The notes: a model not told the origin generated them from the sequence alone. Positions 24,718 to 35,716 are shown, counted from the first letter of the stretch. The stretch: 64,000 bases of DNA from Macrophomina tecta (GCA_024180945.1 JAKSGN010000021.1:620001-684000), one strand, 5' to 3'. Translations and numbers: made by a program.

Positions 24718-24855
24718 CTTTGCTAGTTGCTTCCCGATACCCATTCTGCCCCTCTTCGAAGCTACCCTGAGTCTGAGCCTCCGTTATACGCTCGAAATAG
24801 ACGTATATCAACTTTTAAGAACTTCTTGTCCACCAGGGGAGATTCTTGTGACCCT

Positions 24856-27028
24856 CTATGCTGGACTAATATTCAGTTCCGTCCGGCCTTCAATATTGAC
24901 TGAAAGCTTCAGGCATCCGCGGACATCCGCACTGACGACTGTCTCGCGACTGATTCGGTACCTTCGGCTCGGCTGCAACTTCTCAATACCGAGTTTAAAT
25001 ATGCCACTTTCGTCCGACGGATAGAGGACGAGGTCCAAATCGGAGCCTGTGTAAGACCAAGCTATTGCCACAAGCACCCCAGGATATGGGACAGATGACA
25101 GCACAGGTCCATCGAGCGCAACCTTCGGAGGTCCCTAACAAAATAGCCGTCAGCGAAGTCAATCAGTCCATCGCCGCCAGCTTGCACCTACCTGCATAAC
25201 TGTGGTTTTCCAGTCTTCCCTCCCAATAAACTGCGCCCTCGTAAACAGACTATGCACCAAATCCGACCCTTTATCATGACGCACTCTGGTTGCCCCTGAC
25301 GGCAGCGTCACCGTTCCCGCAGTCTTCTGCATGTGCCTCACGCACGCCACGCGCACCGCTTCGTCCCCAAACTCTCCCGCCAACACCCCGAGCTGCCCGT
25401 AGATGAACATGTCCGACGGCTTGTAGTTGCCCGGGTCAATCTTGTCCGCGCCCACCAGCCCGACAAGGCGAAGCTCGCCCGTCAGCTCCTCCAGCCGCAC
25501 GTTCTCCTCGCGGAAAATGGCGTAGCACCTTCGGGAGACATGGTCGAGGTGCCCGCGCGTGAGCGTCGCCATGGCCAGCGTATTTAGCGCGCCGCAGATC
25601 CCCGGGATCCTGAAGCCCGTCAGCTCGCTCCGGATGGTCAAGATGCTCCCGTCCGTCTCGGTGAAGTTGGTGTCCAGGCTGTGCTCGAACCGCGCTCCGG
25701 TGTCGCGGGCGTGCGTCTTGCCGAAGATGCGGTCGTAGACCGTCTGCCCGATGCGCCCTTGCAGGTTGCACATGGTGTAGATCCAGTTGGGCTCGCACGG
25801 GAACAGGCACCACGGGTTGCGCGCCCACTGCGACAGGATGGCCTCGTCCATGCTGTGGAGGTCGTAGTCGTACACTTTCGCGTCCGTCACCCGGAATCGG
25901 AGGGATGCAGGGCGTGTGTACCGCCAGTCGCCTGTGATGCCCGTATACAGCGCCACACCCTGCAGGAGGAACCCCGTCACCATGATGTTGTCGCGCCGCA
26001 CCGGGTCGCATTCGACTGGCGAGAAATGGCCCCACAGCTTCTCCCAACGCCAGTATCCGAGCGATGGTGGGAGGAGAGACTTTTCGATCAATTTGCGGTA
26101 GGCTTCGGCGACGTACGCGTGGCAGTTGGGCGTGTAGATGGTCATGTACGTGGCGAGGACGTACATGCGCTCGTACAGCTTGTAGCGCCGCGCGGCTGTT
26201 TGAAACTGGTCGACTGTGTCGATGTCCGAGAAGTCGGTGACGTCCTTCAGACTTGTTTCGATGATGTATTGGATGTTGCGCAAGGCGGCGAGAGAGAGTT
26301 CTCGGGAGCCGTGGGAACTTGGCGGCAGGGCCGAAGCATCTATGTGAGAAAGGGTGGAGGGCAGGTAAACGTTGCATTTTTGACGGTGTGCATGGCCTTT
26401 CCTGCTTGCGTTCGAAGCGCCCAAGCGGAAGTAAACAAATGCGGAAAAGAGAATAGCGACGTTGATGTAGCCGGCTTGTTCGAAGAGTGTCTCTTCTGCG
26501 GCAAAGTACGCGCCGAGGATGGAAAACGACCAGTGGATGATGACGAAGAAGATGCCGCCGGCACCAAACCACTTCGGAGCTCGTTAGCATGCTTCCAGTG
26601 AGGGCACCGGGCTTGGAGAAGAGCGTACAGCGAATAGGACGAACGGTTGGGTTAAGATTGTCAGCACGAGCAAGCCCCAGCCCAGCCAGTTTCCACACGC
26701 AACATATCCGGCGCCGGGGAAGACAAGCCCAAGGATGGCAGCACGTGAAGGGGCAGAGAGACCGAATGGCTTCTGGTAGAAGGTGTACACGGCTATTGCG
26801 CCGGGAGAACTCCAGGTTGCTAGTGCTCGATTTTGCACTTTTTTTTCGGTGGAGTCCGGATCCGACGTGTTCGGGAATCAGCTCAGGGAGGCCTGTCCGC
26901 ATTAGTTCGTCTTTGGCCCGTACCTTTACGCTTGCAACTCTAGTCTTACCGCCGCTCTTCTCGTGCAGCTTGTTACGGTGGACATCATATTGCGATGACT
27001 GCGCCATACCGCTGGCAATCTTGTGCAT
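24856..27028 (-). CDS. membrane-anchored linalool dehydratase/isomerase (Ldi)-like protein
   Basis: About 670 residues (663 if the ATG at 27007 is used). The N-terminus is basic, followed by about four hydrophobic segments (AAILGLVFPGAGYVACG, then the segments around WGLLVLTILTQPFVLFA, GGIFFVIIHWSFSILGAYF and INVAILFSAFVYF). The body resembles the Ldi family: LGYWRWEKLWGHFSPVE, RDNIMVTGFLLQGVALYTG, and FPCEPNWIYTMCN, where two Cys are separated by eight residues, the spacing of the two active-site Cys in bacterial linalool dehydratase/isomerase. A C-terminal beta-rich domain follows the intron 25135-25191. Other introns: 26572-26628, 26793-26838 and an optional in-frame one at 26893-26949. 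Exons sum to a multiple of three. By analogy it could dehydrate or isomerise an allylic alcohol on the polyketide; that role is inference. It is divergent from the copper ATPase across 469 bp. Confidence 0.72.
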
Positions 27029-27497
27029 TTTGAAATTTAAAGGTTGCTTTCTGTTCGTAGTCTTGTGAGTGATAATGTTTAATAAAAGGTGGGCTTTATA
27101 TCTTCACCCCGCAGCTACCTTGTTTTGATCTAATGCGGGGATGCAAATCAACGGTAAGGTCCCCGATTTCTGACGTTCGTATACACACTTGGCCGTCGTA
27201 CTGTGTCAGAAAAAGCTGACAACGGATCTCGGGTATTGCCTTCCTCGCCTCGCTTAACAAATTAGATGATGGATTGCTTTGTTACTCTTCCATGAAAGAG
27301 GGGTCAATATACAGCCTCTTATGTATAAGCGGTAGGGCGGCTTACGCTCAGTCCATACCTACTACGTATCCCGGGGCTGATCTTTGGAGAGTGGTATCCT
27401 TCTCCATTCATTTTCCGGCCAAGCAACATTCCAAAACTAGCGTGCCGGCGTCTTTGCATCAGCTCATTTCACGCATTCATTGCTTCACTGCTCTCCA
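27029..27497. promoter_or_regulatory. divergent promoter, Ldi-like / copper ATPase
   Basis: 469 bp between two divergent start codons. No coding region; AT-richer than the flanking exons. Suitable for coordinated expression of both genes. Confidence 0.55.
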
Positions 27498-30400
27498 ATG
27501 GCTTGTTGTATATTGGCTGCTTTTGTCATAAGCCGAATCCTTCGGACCTGCCAGTCTCTCGACATCCTAAGCATCTCCAGCGCGACCGGATCGTCTGCAG
27601 GATGGCCATCGAGTGCCGAGCATACACCTCAATACGCCACCGCAAAGATATCGATAAACGGCGTGACGTGCAGTGCGTGCTCGGCAAAGATCGAGGACGC
27701 CATTGGACAACTCAACGGCGTGGCGAGAGTAACCGTGGCTTTACCGTTTAATCAAGCCACCGTCGCTTACGACGAGTCCAAAATGACTCCAACGGACCTT
27801 ATCAATGCAATCGAGGAGCTGGGTTACGAAGCCCAGCCGGGACGGCGATCGATTCAAGAGAGCCTGAAGATCATGCAACACGAAGACGACCTGCAAAGAC
27901 TTCAAAAATCGTTTAGTGGCGTCCTCACGTACTCGCTTTTCCTCGCTTCCACCAACATGCTTGCCAGCTACAGTTATCTGGCTACGACAACCACGCATGA
28001 ATATCGATTCAAATGGACAATCCCATTCATCGAGCTTGCCGTCTTCCTACGAATCCAACACCGCCACGCCTCCCACATCCACCACGCCGCCTCCCGAGCC
28101 CTCCGCACTGGCCAAACAACCATGGACACTCTCACCAGCGCCACCCAAGCCATCAGCCTCATCTCGTCCCTCTCAAACCTCCTCCTCCTTGGCCCCTCCG
28201 CTCCAACGCACTTTACCACCGCTGCGCTCTTGCTCCTTGTCGTCCTGTTCGGCCGCTATGTCGACCTCCATCTGCGCCGCAACGCCATGTCCACGCTAAC
28301 ATCTTTCTTCCGGCTGCAGAGCGATCTCGCCCACGTGCGCGTGCGGCAGAAGCGAAGGCAAGACAAGGACACAGAGGAGGTCCTCCCGGCAGCGCTTGTG
28401 CGGCCAGGGGACGAAATAGTGATAGAGCCGTTCGACAGCGTGCCGTGCGATGCCTACGTTCTGGATGGCGAGTCGTTGCTCGATATGTCCGTGATCACTG
28501 GCGAGTCTCTGCCGGTGGCGAAGAGTGCGGGCGACTTCATCTTGTCGGGCAGCAGAAACTCGCACGGGAGGCTTCTTGCTGTTGTCGTGAAGGGCCAGGA
28601 AGAGTCGACGCTGGCTGCCATGCTTGATGGAGTGGTGGAGGCGGCTGGGCGGAAAGCCGACGTGGAAGGGACGTTTGGAGGGCTCGTGCGGATATTCGTG
28701 GCCGTGATCATGGGTCTTGCGACGGCGAGCGCCATGGTCGAACACGCGAGAGCCAAGTCCGGGATGAGTGAAGCGCATGCAATGAATAAGGCGGCACAGA
28801 GAGCGATGGCTGTGCTGGCAGCAGCATGTCCGTGTGCGTTGGGGCTGGCTATTCCATCAGCCATGCTGGCTTTCTTGGGCAAGAACATCCCTTGAGACAC
28901 CTTTTATGTCGGAAGACCACCTGATATATTCTCCCCAGACGCGGCAAGTAGCCAGGGCGTGTTGCTTACGGGAGGCGCCCAGAGCATCGAAGCGTTGACG
29001 GATATCACGCACGTCGTGCTTGACAAGACCGGAACACTTACGCAAGGAAGGCTGCAAGTCACGGCTTGTAAATTATTTCATCCTCTTCCGGTTGAAAGAC
29101 GAGTGTTTTTGCAGCTCCTTTGTGCGGCGGAAGTCACAGAAGCTGAAGCTCATCCGATTGCTAAAGCGGTCTTTGCTTGGGCCGTCAAGGAATTGCGAGC
29201 TGTTGGATATAGGCCGATCAGCGATGAACACGTGTTCGAGCGGCGGGCCGTCCCTGGATCTGGAGTTGAATGTGTGGTAGGAACAGGAGGCAATACAAGC
29301 CATCAAGTGGTTGTAGGGAACGCGAAGTTTCTCGTTTCACACGGTGTTGAGGTATGCATGAAAGAAGAAGGCAGATGGGCAGAAGACCACGGAATAACCA
29401 TTCACATTGCTGTTGATGCGCAATACGTGGCGCAGCTCAGGCTGAGTGTAAGTTTGAAGGCAAGTCCACAACCCCACCACAGTGCTAAGGCTGTCCTAAA
29501 GGATACTCCACGATTGGAAGCAAACGAGGTGGTCCAAAAGTTGAAGAGAGACGGTTATCAGCTGACGATGGTACCGGGTTTTGCACCTTAACTGTCAGTG
29601 GACCGTTTCTCCGAAATTTTCCCCGCAACACCCACCAAAAAACGCGAGAACGCGTCCTTCCAGCGCTTTTATACCCAACAACGCGTCATACTCGTGCGTA
29701 TACTCGTCCGAGGCGAGTTTTCTTGGTGTTGAGCCTCTTCAGGCGTTATTTTCGTCATAGCACCCCCCCGCCTCGCCGATTATTAGATTGCTATAGTCCT
29801 TAACTGCCTTCTTGGCTCCTGGAAGCCATCAGCCATTGCAGCCGCCGCCAAATATACTAAACGCACCGTCTTCCGCATTCAGAAGAGCATGAGAGTATAG
29901 GATAAGCCGTATCCACTACTCTAAAACCGAGCGCCTGCGTAACGAGCTCTTATAGCGCACGAGGAAGACGTATTAAGTCTAGATAGCTAATCTACCTAGC
30001 TAACGCTTTTAGGTTCTTTTGAACTTCCTTAACGCGAATCTAACGGCTTATCTAGACGAAATGGCTTGGTTTCTTTATTATACATGCGGCGTAGTCGTAC
30101 ATATTATAACCGTGTGGAGGGCCCTTAGGCGACGAGGCTGGAGCCGTATATACGTCCGTAGACGGGCTGCGGAGCGCTGCCTCTTTACTAAGGCTATATT
30201 CAGAGGGCGTATACTTGCATTTAACCCTCGACAGCTGGTGTTTCTTAATAAATTAGGCGTAAATGAACGCACTAGCTGGCGCTCGTACGGCCGGAGTCTA
30301 ATCGGCATTGAAGCGGTGGTAAACGGCTCTATATAACGTAGCCCTCGCTGGAGTATTCTACCCGTATACACGCTAGACGGCTATATAGATGGAGTCCTCG

Positions 30401-33400
30401 TTGAGTAGGTGATAATTAACGCTGAAGTACTCCTGCGTTGGCTGTAGGAGTCGGTGTTGCTATAGCTTACTACGGGTTATTATATTATTATTATAGATAA
30501 CGCCTCTATCTACCGAGCACCTGTTCGTTTATAAATCTCCGTATTTCTGTTAATATTTGCTAATAAAAGTAGGAGATTCGACAAGTAATTTAAGCCGCTA
30601 GGATACTTATAATATACCTTTCTGCGTACTGCCCTGAACTTAATTCCATTGAATATAGCTTCTACGATATTAAGGTATGGATACGTTGTAACTTCCATAA
30701 CGTTAACGAGTATATTAATTTCGGTATATTCCTAAGATATGCTATTAGAGAGGCTATATTACCGGCTTATGCGCTTAGCCACTTCCGTAAAGCCGGTTAC
30801 TACGGCGTAGATGAGCCCGTTGGTGTTGGTAAAGATAACGTATAAGTAGTCTTACTAAAACGTCTTACTTTACGCTTTAGGCGCTGTAGTAGTTCTTCTA
30901 GTAGCTCCCACTTCCTCTATAAATTAAGTGTAATATCCTTTCGTAATTCCTCTAAATCCTAGTCTTCCTCTGCTAAAACTGTATGAACACGTGCGAGATT
31001 TGAGCCCTGAAAGGAACCTTGTGTGCTAAGCTATTAGAAGAAGCGTAATAACTGCTGGGAAGCCGACTCCTGTATATGAATTAGGCTTGACGGAGCCTCT
31101 CTCTCTACCTCTGCTAGCGGCGCTGGAGGAGGCCCGTACGCACCGGGTAGAGGTGGAAAGCCATGCTAAGGAGCTATTGGATAGTAGCCTAGCTACTACG
31201 GAGGTGGTTGTGAGTACGGCGGCTACTACTGTTGTTAAGGCTTCTTCGCCTTATACTAAACGAGTCTCTCTATCACCTCTAGTAGAATATTATTAATATT
31301 AGCCTCGCCACGTTTAACTATCTCGCCCTAGGCTATTAGCGCTGTGCTATTAAGCTTGTAGTATCTATTAGCTAATTTAATAGCGCGTGGATACCAGCAG
31401 GTATTCGTATAGTTATTATATTAGCGGTTTTAGCAGCGCTAACGAGTCGTAAAAAGTACGCCTGTATTACCGCTTACGAGCTCTAAAGTAACGTTATTTG
31501 GGAGGCTTATACGGTGAAGGCTTATTATAGAGAAGGCTTCTCTACCTCTCTTACTTACTAATGACTCTATAAACGCCCTTATTTAATCTAGCTAGCCGCT
31601 TAGATAAGCGGTGCCTGGATCCGACAGTAACGCCTCTATAGACTACGTAATCGATACCTTAACGGCAGCGGCAGTAACCTTAATATAATATATAGCCTCT
31701 AGGGTGAGTCCTTTCTTCCTATTAGCGTTAAATTGGCGTATGAACGCCTTTACCTTGTTAAAGTCGTCGTAGAGGTTAATATCTATAGTAGGGCGACTCT
31801 TTTTAGCGAGCCTCTCGTAGCTAACGACGTAGTAAAGCTTAACGCGTTTAAAGACGCGTGGCTGAACCTTATATAAGAGAGCCTCTAGCGCAGTGTTAAT
31901 CTAGACTAATACCTTACCGTAGTTATGGCTTTTACCGAGTACGAACGTATCTATCGACCGCTTCTCTACTAGCTGGACTGCCTTGGCGCCTTCGGTACGT
32001 AGTATAACTATATACTCGACATTCATAGCAGGCGGCGGTGAGGAGTAAGGTGCCGGGCTGCTACTAAAGCCCTCCTAAGGTGGCGACGGCTCAACTCGCT
32101 TAATATAAGCCGGATAAGAGGGCGCCTTCGTGGCTCTCTTTAGTAGCTTTTGCCTAGCTACTTTAGTAGCAATCTTTGTAGCCCGCTTACGAGTACGTTT
32201 AGCAGAGACTACAGGCTGCTTTTGCTTTCGGCTAGACTTAGAAGTTTTCCTAGAGGCCGGCTTGCGAGGCTTCGCTGGTAAGTGAGTAATAATATCTACA
32301 CCTTGAGCCTTAGCAGAGGGAGTACGGGCCCTAGTAGAGCGCCGGCTAGGCGGCGGCGGCGGCGGCGATGACGGTAAGTCCTCCTCTTCCTCCTGCTCCA
32401 CGGCGTTAGGCAATTGTACACAAGGTTTATTTATAGGAGTAGGCGGCGGCGGCGGCGGCGGCGGCGGCGGCACGTCCTTATTAAGATAAGCGTTATATTT
32501 ATCAGCTGAAGGCTCGTCGCTCATAGCGGCGGCTACGGCATTGAACAAGGCAGCGCTAGTAGTAAGATTACCACCTCCGGCACCTCCGGAACCATTAGAA
32601 GAAATAATTTGAGCCTCTTTAAGAGCGTTATTCATAGCCTGGAGCTTATGGCGCGTCGTGCGACGCGTCTGACGGTTATTCTGAGCCTCTAAGGCCTCCT
32701 GGATGAGAGCTGCGTTGTTCACACGGCGTGCGCGACGAGTAGGAGCCATTGCAACACCAAGAAGATTACTCAATTAGGAATATAATATAAGAGAGAGCTG
32801 TTTCTGCACGGATTGGGGACGAGAAAGCGATCTCCGATGGTTTGGTGAGTGAATTGGTGAGGTTGGCGGAGAAAAATTCCGTTTTTCCGAAACTGACAGT
32901 TAAGGTGCAAACGCCAGTATGCCTTTCAACCAATCAAATCATTTTCCATGTGCTTACACTCTAACGCAGCTCACCGGAGACTCGGAAACGGAGGCGCGCC
33001 GGATATCGGAGATGCTCAACATCCCCGTAATGGCCTCCGGAGCTCTCCCCACCGACAAAAGAGCGTTTGTCATGGGACTCCAGGCCGAGGGCAATAAAGT
33101 TGTCATGGTAAAAAGTGATCGCCTTTTTCGTGGACGCGGAATACTGATTATTGCCAGGTCGGCGATGGGCTCAACGATGCGCCCGCGTTGGCCGCAGCCG
33201 ACGTCGGGATTCAGCTTTCGCTCCCGCGGCAGGGTGCGACTGGCGCTGGAGACGTCCTCTTCATGCGCCAAGATCTCAGGTATTTGCCCCGGATCATCGG
33301 CATGGCTCGCTGTACAACGAGACAAGCTCGATTCAACGTCCTCTGGGCACTGGCCTACAACACCTTGGCCCTGCTCTTCGCTATGGGTGTTTTTGAGCCA

Positions 33401-33573
33401 TGGGGTTGGACAGCCAGCGCGTAAGTAGTCGAGACGCCGTCGTAAAACGAGAAATGGCTCTAAATAGATATAGGTCCATCACAGGCTCTATGATGGCGGC
33501 TTCATCCATCGCCATTCTGATCTCGAGCCTCTTTCTCCGCTCACGTTTGGCAACCCAAATCGCGAAAATTTAG
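27498..33573 (+). CDS. copper-transporting P1B-type ATPase with a transposon inside an intron
   Basis: An 819-residue heavy-metal ATPase moving Cu(I) out of the cytosol, often into the Golgi lumen. Motifs in order: one N-terminal HMA domain with GVTCSACSAK (Cys 58 and 61), VITGESLPVAK (near 333), CPCALGLAIPSA (near 445), VVLDKTGTLTQG (phosphorylated Asp near 489), EAEAHPIAKAV, LTGDSETEARR, VGDGLNDAPALAAADVG, and a final membrane segment ending LATQIAKI. Six exons: 27498-28878, 28939-29447, 29502-29570, 32970-33107, 33158-33420, 33474-33573 (2460 nt). Intron 1 has a GC donor (GCAAGA). Intron 3 is 3399 bp because it contains a transposon; its original donor (GTACCG) and branch/acceptor (CTAACGCAG) remain. 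One HMA domain is fewer than in Ccc2-type pumps. Next to a multicopper oxidase it is likely a dedicated copper loader (inference). The ATG at 27498 is the first in frame. Confidence 0.88.
29580..29599 (+). repeat. left terminal inverted repeat
   Basis: Sequence tttgcaccttaactgtcagt, matching the reverse complement of 32892-32911 without mismatch. The next 35 bp also resemble the right end with gaps. Confidence 0.9.
29860..30840 (+). pseudogene. DDE (IS630/Tc1/mariner) transposase relic
   Basis: Readable fragments include LDEMAWFLYYTCGVVVHI, WRALRRRGWSRIYVRRR, a region aligning with the first catalytic Asp block but showing FLNKLGVNERTSWRSYG (Asn and Lys where Asp and Glu are expected), PRWSILPVYTLDGYIDGVLVE, then the second Asp in IIIIDNASIYRAP, and CPELNSIEYSF with the terminal acidic residue. 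In-frame TAG codons interrupt the 30400-30470 part. Upstream helix-turn-helix sequence (about 29860-30000) is badly decayed. Not functional. Confidence 0.8.
31560..32758 (-). pseudogene. second, accessory reading frame of the transposon (degraded)
   Basis: An open part of about 680 bp (32075 to about 32758) encodes MAPTRRARRVNNAALIQEAL, then a poly-proline block from a GGC repeat, an acidic patch, and Lys/Arg-rich segments (RKPASRKTSKSSRKQKQP). The same reading continues to about 31560 through several TAG/TAA codons (KAFIRQFNANRKKGLTLEAI is readable). Basic, low-complexity composition suggests DNA binding, but I do not recognise the family. Two-gene content is unusual for a Tc1/mariner-type element. 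The open part could also reflect chance retention. Confidence 0.5.
32442..32471 (-). repeat. GGC triplet repeat encoding poly-proline
   Basis: About ten GGC triplets on the plus strand read as a Pro run on the minus strand in the accessory frame of the transposon. A shorter one lies at about 32350-32368. Confidence 0.85.
32892..32911 (-). repeat. right terminal inverted repeat
   Basis: Reverse complement of the left repeat, perfect over 20 bp. The ATPase intron resumes at 32912 and reaches its branch point and acceptor at 32961-32969. Confidence 0.9.
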
Positions 33574-33829
33574 CAGGCAAAGACGAGGAAACGGCGACCT
33601 CCGTCCATGAGCCTAGTTAGTCAACTCAGACTACTGCCGAAGTGCTTATGTAGAATTTGAATACAATGCATAGCTTGTGTACAGGTGAAGACGTATTAAA
33701 ATTACACACTAAATTCTCTTATAAGTGGTTCCGTTCAGGGTACTATTTCCACCACCATCATCCGTGATAAGCGCACTAAACACAACGATCAGCACATGTC
33801 CTTCAAGCTCAATTAAACTCCGATATGAC

Positions 33830-35716
33830 CTACCCCCATGGATCGGTGTCGTAGACCCTGCAGGCGGCAGTGTCATCCAGGTTGGCGGTGTTGCCGGCGC
33901 AATTGCCTTGAGTGGTCACGTTCAAGGCTCTGCACGATTCAAGATGCTGCTGGGGGATCTTGATGCCCTCGCGCTGCAAGTCGAGCGGCGCCTCGATGAT
34001 TGTAGCGGACATGCCGGCGTCTAGGTGCCACTCAATATGGCAGTGAACTGCAAGGCCCATCCTCATCAGCTCACGTCCAGGCACCATGGGCATCGGAAAA
34101 AAAAAAAAAAAATACTTACACAGCCAAACACCGGGGTTGTCGGCACGGAACTGGAGCACCAGGCTGCCGCCAGCGAATAGGACGGTGGTGTCACGCTTCA
34201 TGGGCGTGGCGGAGAAGGACGAGGTGTTGCCGTCCCAGTGCTCGGAGAACTGACCGACCACCTGGAAAACGTGGCCGTGCAGATGCATGGGGTGCCCGCG
34301 GCCAGAGTTGTTGGCGGTGACGAGATCGTTGCTGTTGACGACGAGCCGGACGACTTCACCGGCGTTGACGACGTAGGGGTTCACCTGGCCGTAGATTTCT
34401 GGGTCGGTGGCGTTGAAGCCGGTGCTGAGGGCTGTGTACAGGGTAGGCGTGCGGGGTGAAATGTACGGGTCCGGCCCTTGAGTGATGCTGTGGTACATGT
34501 GAGCAAGATTTCTCCCGGCCACGGGATCAGCCGTACCGAAAGCCAACGCCATCAATGTTCAAATTATTGACCTCCATCGTGATGGTGTGGTCCACAGATT
34601 CCAAGAGAGGCTCGTGATCTAGAGGCACCAGGGTGAAATCACTTCCGAGATCGCCAGAGCTCAGGCTGAATGACTCCGGCTCGCCGAAGGACTCGTCGTA
34701 GACCAGGCTGTTGACGTTCTGCAGACCGAGAACAGCCATCTTGTTGATGAATGCGTAGTTCCTTGTGGGGTTCTCGAGACCCTCGATGATGAAGTCGTAC
34801 CGCTGGCCGGGGACGATCTCCAGGGCCTTCCAGCTCTGCGGTTCGACTGCACGACACGGTCAGCACTAAAACCTTGTGTCGCCTCGGGCATGCAACGGCG
34901 GGAAGCTGCCGACGGGTATGCACGAAGCCACAGCATAAGCGGCAGGGGTAGTACGGACCGTCAACACCGTCAATTGCGACAACGGTGATGTTGTGTTGGT
35001 CTGAAATCGTCAGTCACTTCCGCAGGGGAGGGGTGGCTGAAGCGGAACCCACCAAACTGCAGGTAGTACGTGGCGAGGGCGGACGTGTTGATGATGCGCA
35101 CGTATTTCTTCTCGCCGGGACGGATGTTGATGGACGTGGACTGCTGATCGTTGATCAAGCTGGAGTTCGGGTTGGGCATCGCGCCGTTGAAATTGGGGGT
35201 GGTCAGGAAGCTGTGGATGAGCGGCGGCATCTGGTCGTGGTACCAGTCGGACACATAGAGCACGACTTCACCATCACTGCTCTTCTGGGTTTCGGAGTTG
35301 GGGTCATGGATGATCATGGGTGCGCGCAGGCCATCGGGATACTGGCCCATGTCATGCGAGTGGTACCAGAAAGTACCGGCCGGGTATGCTTTGAACTCGT
35401 ACGTGAAAGTCTCGCCAGGCGGGATCGGACACTGCGTGATGCCAGCCCCGCCGTCTTGCTCGGGCGTGCCTCTCTGCCACATGCCGTGCCAGTGGATGCT
35501 GGTCGTTTCGTTGCCAAGAGAATTGTGGACAGTGGCGATGATGGTGTCGTTAACGTCGGCCTCCAGCACAGGGAGCGGCCATTGACCGTTGATTGCGATG
35601 ACAGGCCGCTCGAATCCATCGGGAGCCCTGGAAACCCAGCCAATGTCCCAGTCAACAGTGACCGTCTTGGCCAAAGCCGTAGCCACGAGCCCGAGGACGA
35701 ACGGAAGGCGAGTCAT
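33830..35716 (-). CDS. secreted multicopper oxidase, Fet3/Abr1-like
   Basis: A 533-residue secreted oxidase with four coppers, oxidising phenols or metals while reducing O2 to water. Signal peptide MTRLPFVLGLVATALA. Copper ligands: IHWHGMWQ (74-81), WYHSHDMGQYPDG (117-129), HPMHLHGHVF (near 405) and FHCHIEWHLDAGM (near 463). The segment VSDWYHDQMPPL and the overall layout resemble Fet3 ferroxidases and the pigment oxidase Abr1 rather than basidiomycete laccases. No C-terminal transmembrane helix (ends YDTDPWG), so it is not a plasma-membrane Fet3. Introns 35001-35052, 34847-34957 (34958 is the donor G), 34488-34536 and 34048-34119, the last with a T-run; exons total 1602 nt. It is convergent with the copper ATPase (256 bp apart). 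Possible role: oxidative coupling or cyclisation of the polyketide (inference). Confidence 0.9.

Larger units (their letters stand above)
29580..32911 (+). mobile_element. RIP-degraded Tc1/mariner-type DNA transposon inside an ATPase intron
   Basis: A 3.33-kb TA-rich insertion bounded by 20-bp perfect terminal inverted repeats that extend imperfectly to about 55 bp. It contains a degraded DDE transposase on the plus strand and a second, Pro/Lys/Arg-rich reading frame on the minus strand. Stops of the TAG/TAA type inside otherwise readable frames, together with Asp-to-Asn and Glu-to-Lys changes, fit RIP. No target-site duplication is evident outside the 20-bp repeats. TA or TTAA copies exist inside them, so the true ends could be shorter, but then the flanks would form an unlikely palindrome. 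Confidence 0.85.

Noticed and set aside
26838..26846. Start of the Ldi-like gene at MQNRAL
   Set aside because: That codon is GTG, not ATG; an upstream exon with ATG and a consensus-fitting 46-bp intron gives a continuous frame.
28879..28895. ATPase ending at the first stop after LAFLGKNIP
   Set aside because: Would remove the phosphorylation domain, which follows in frame after a GC-AG intron.
29589..32902. TA or TTAA as the transposon's target duplication
   Set aside because: Would require an 8-bp perfect palindrome on both sides by chance; the 20-bp inverted repeat is the simpler boundary.
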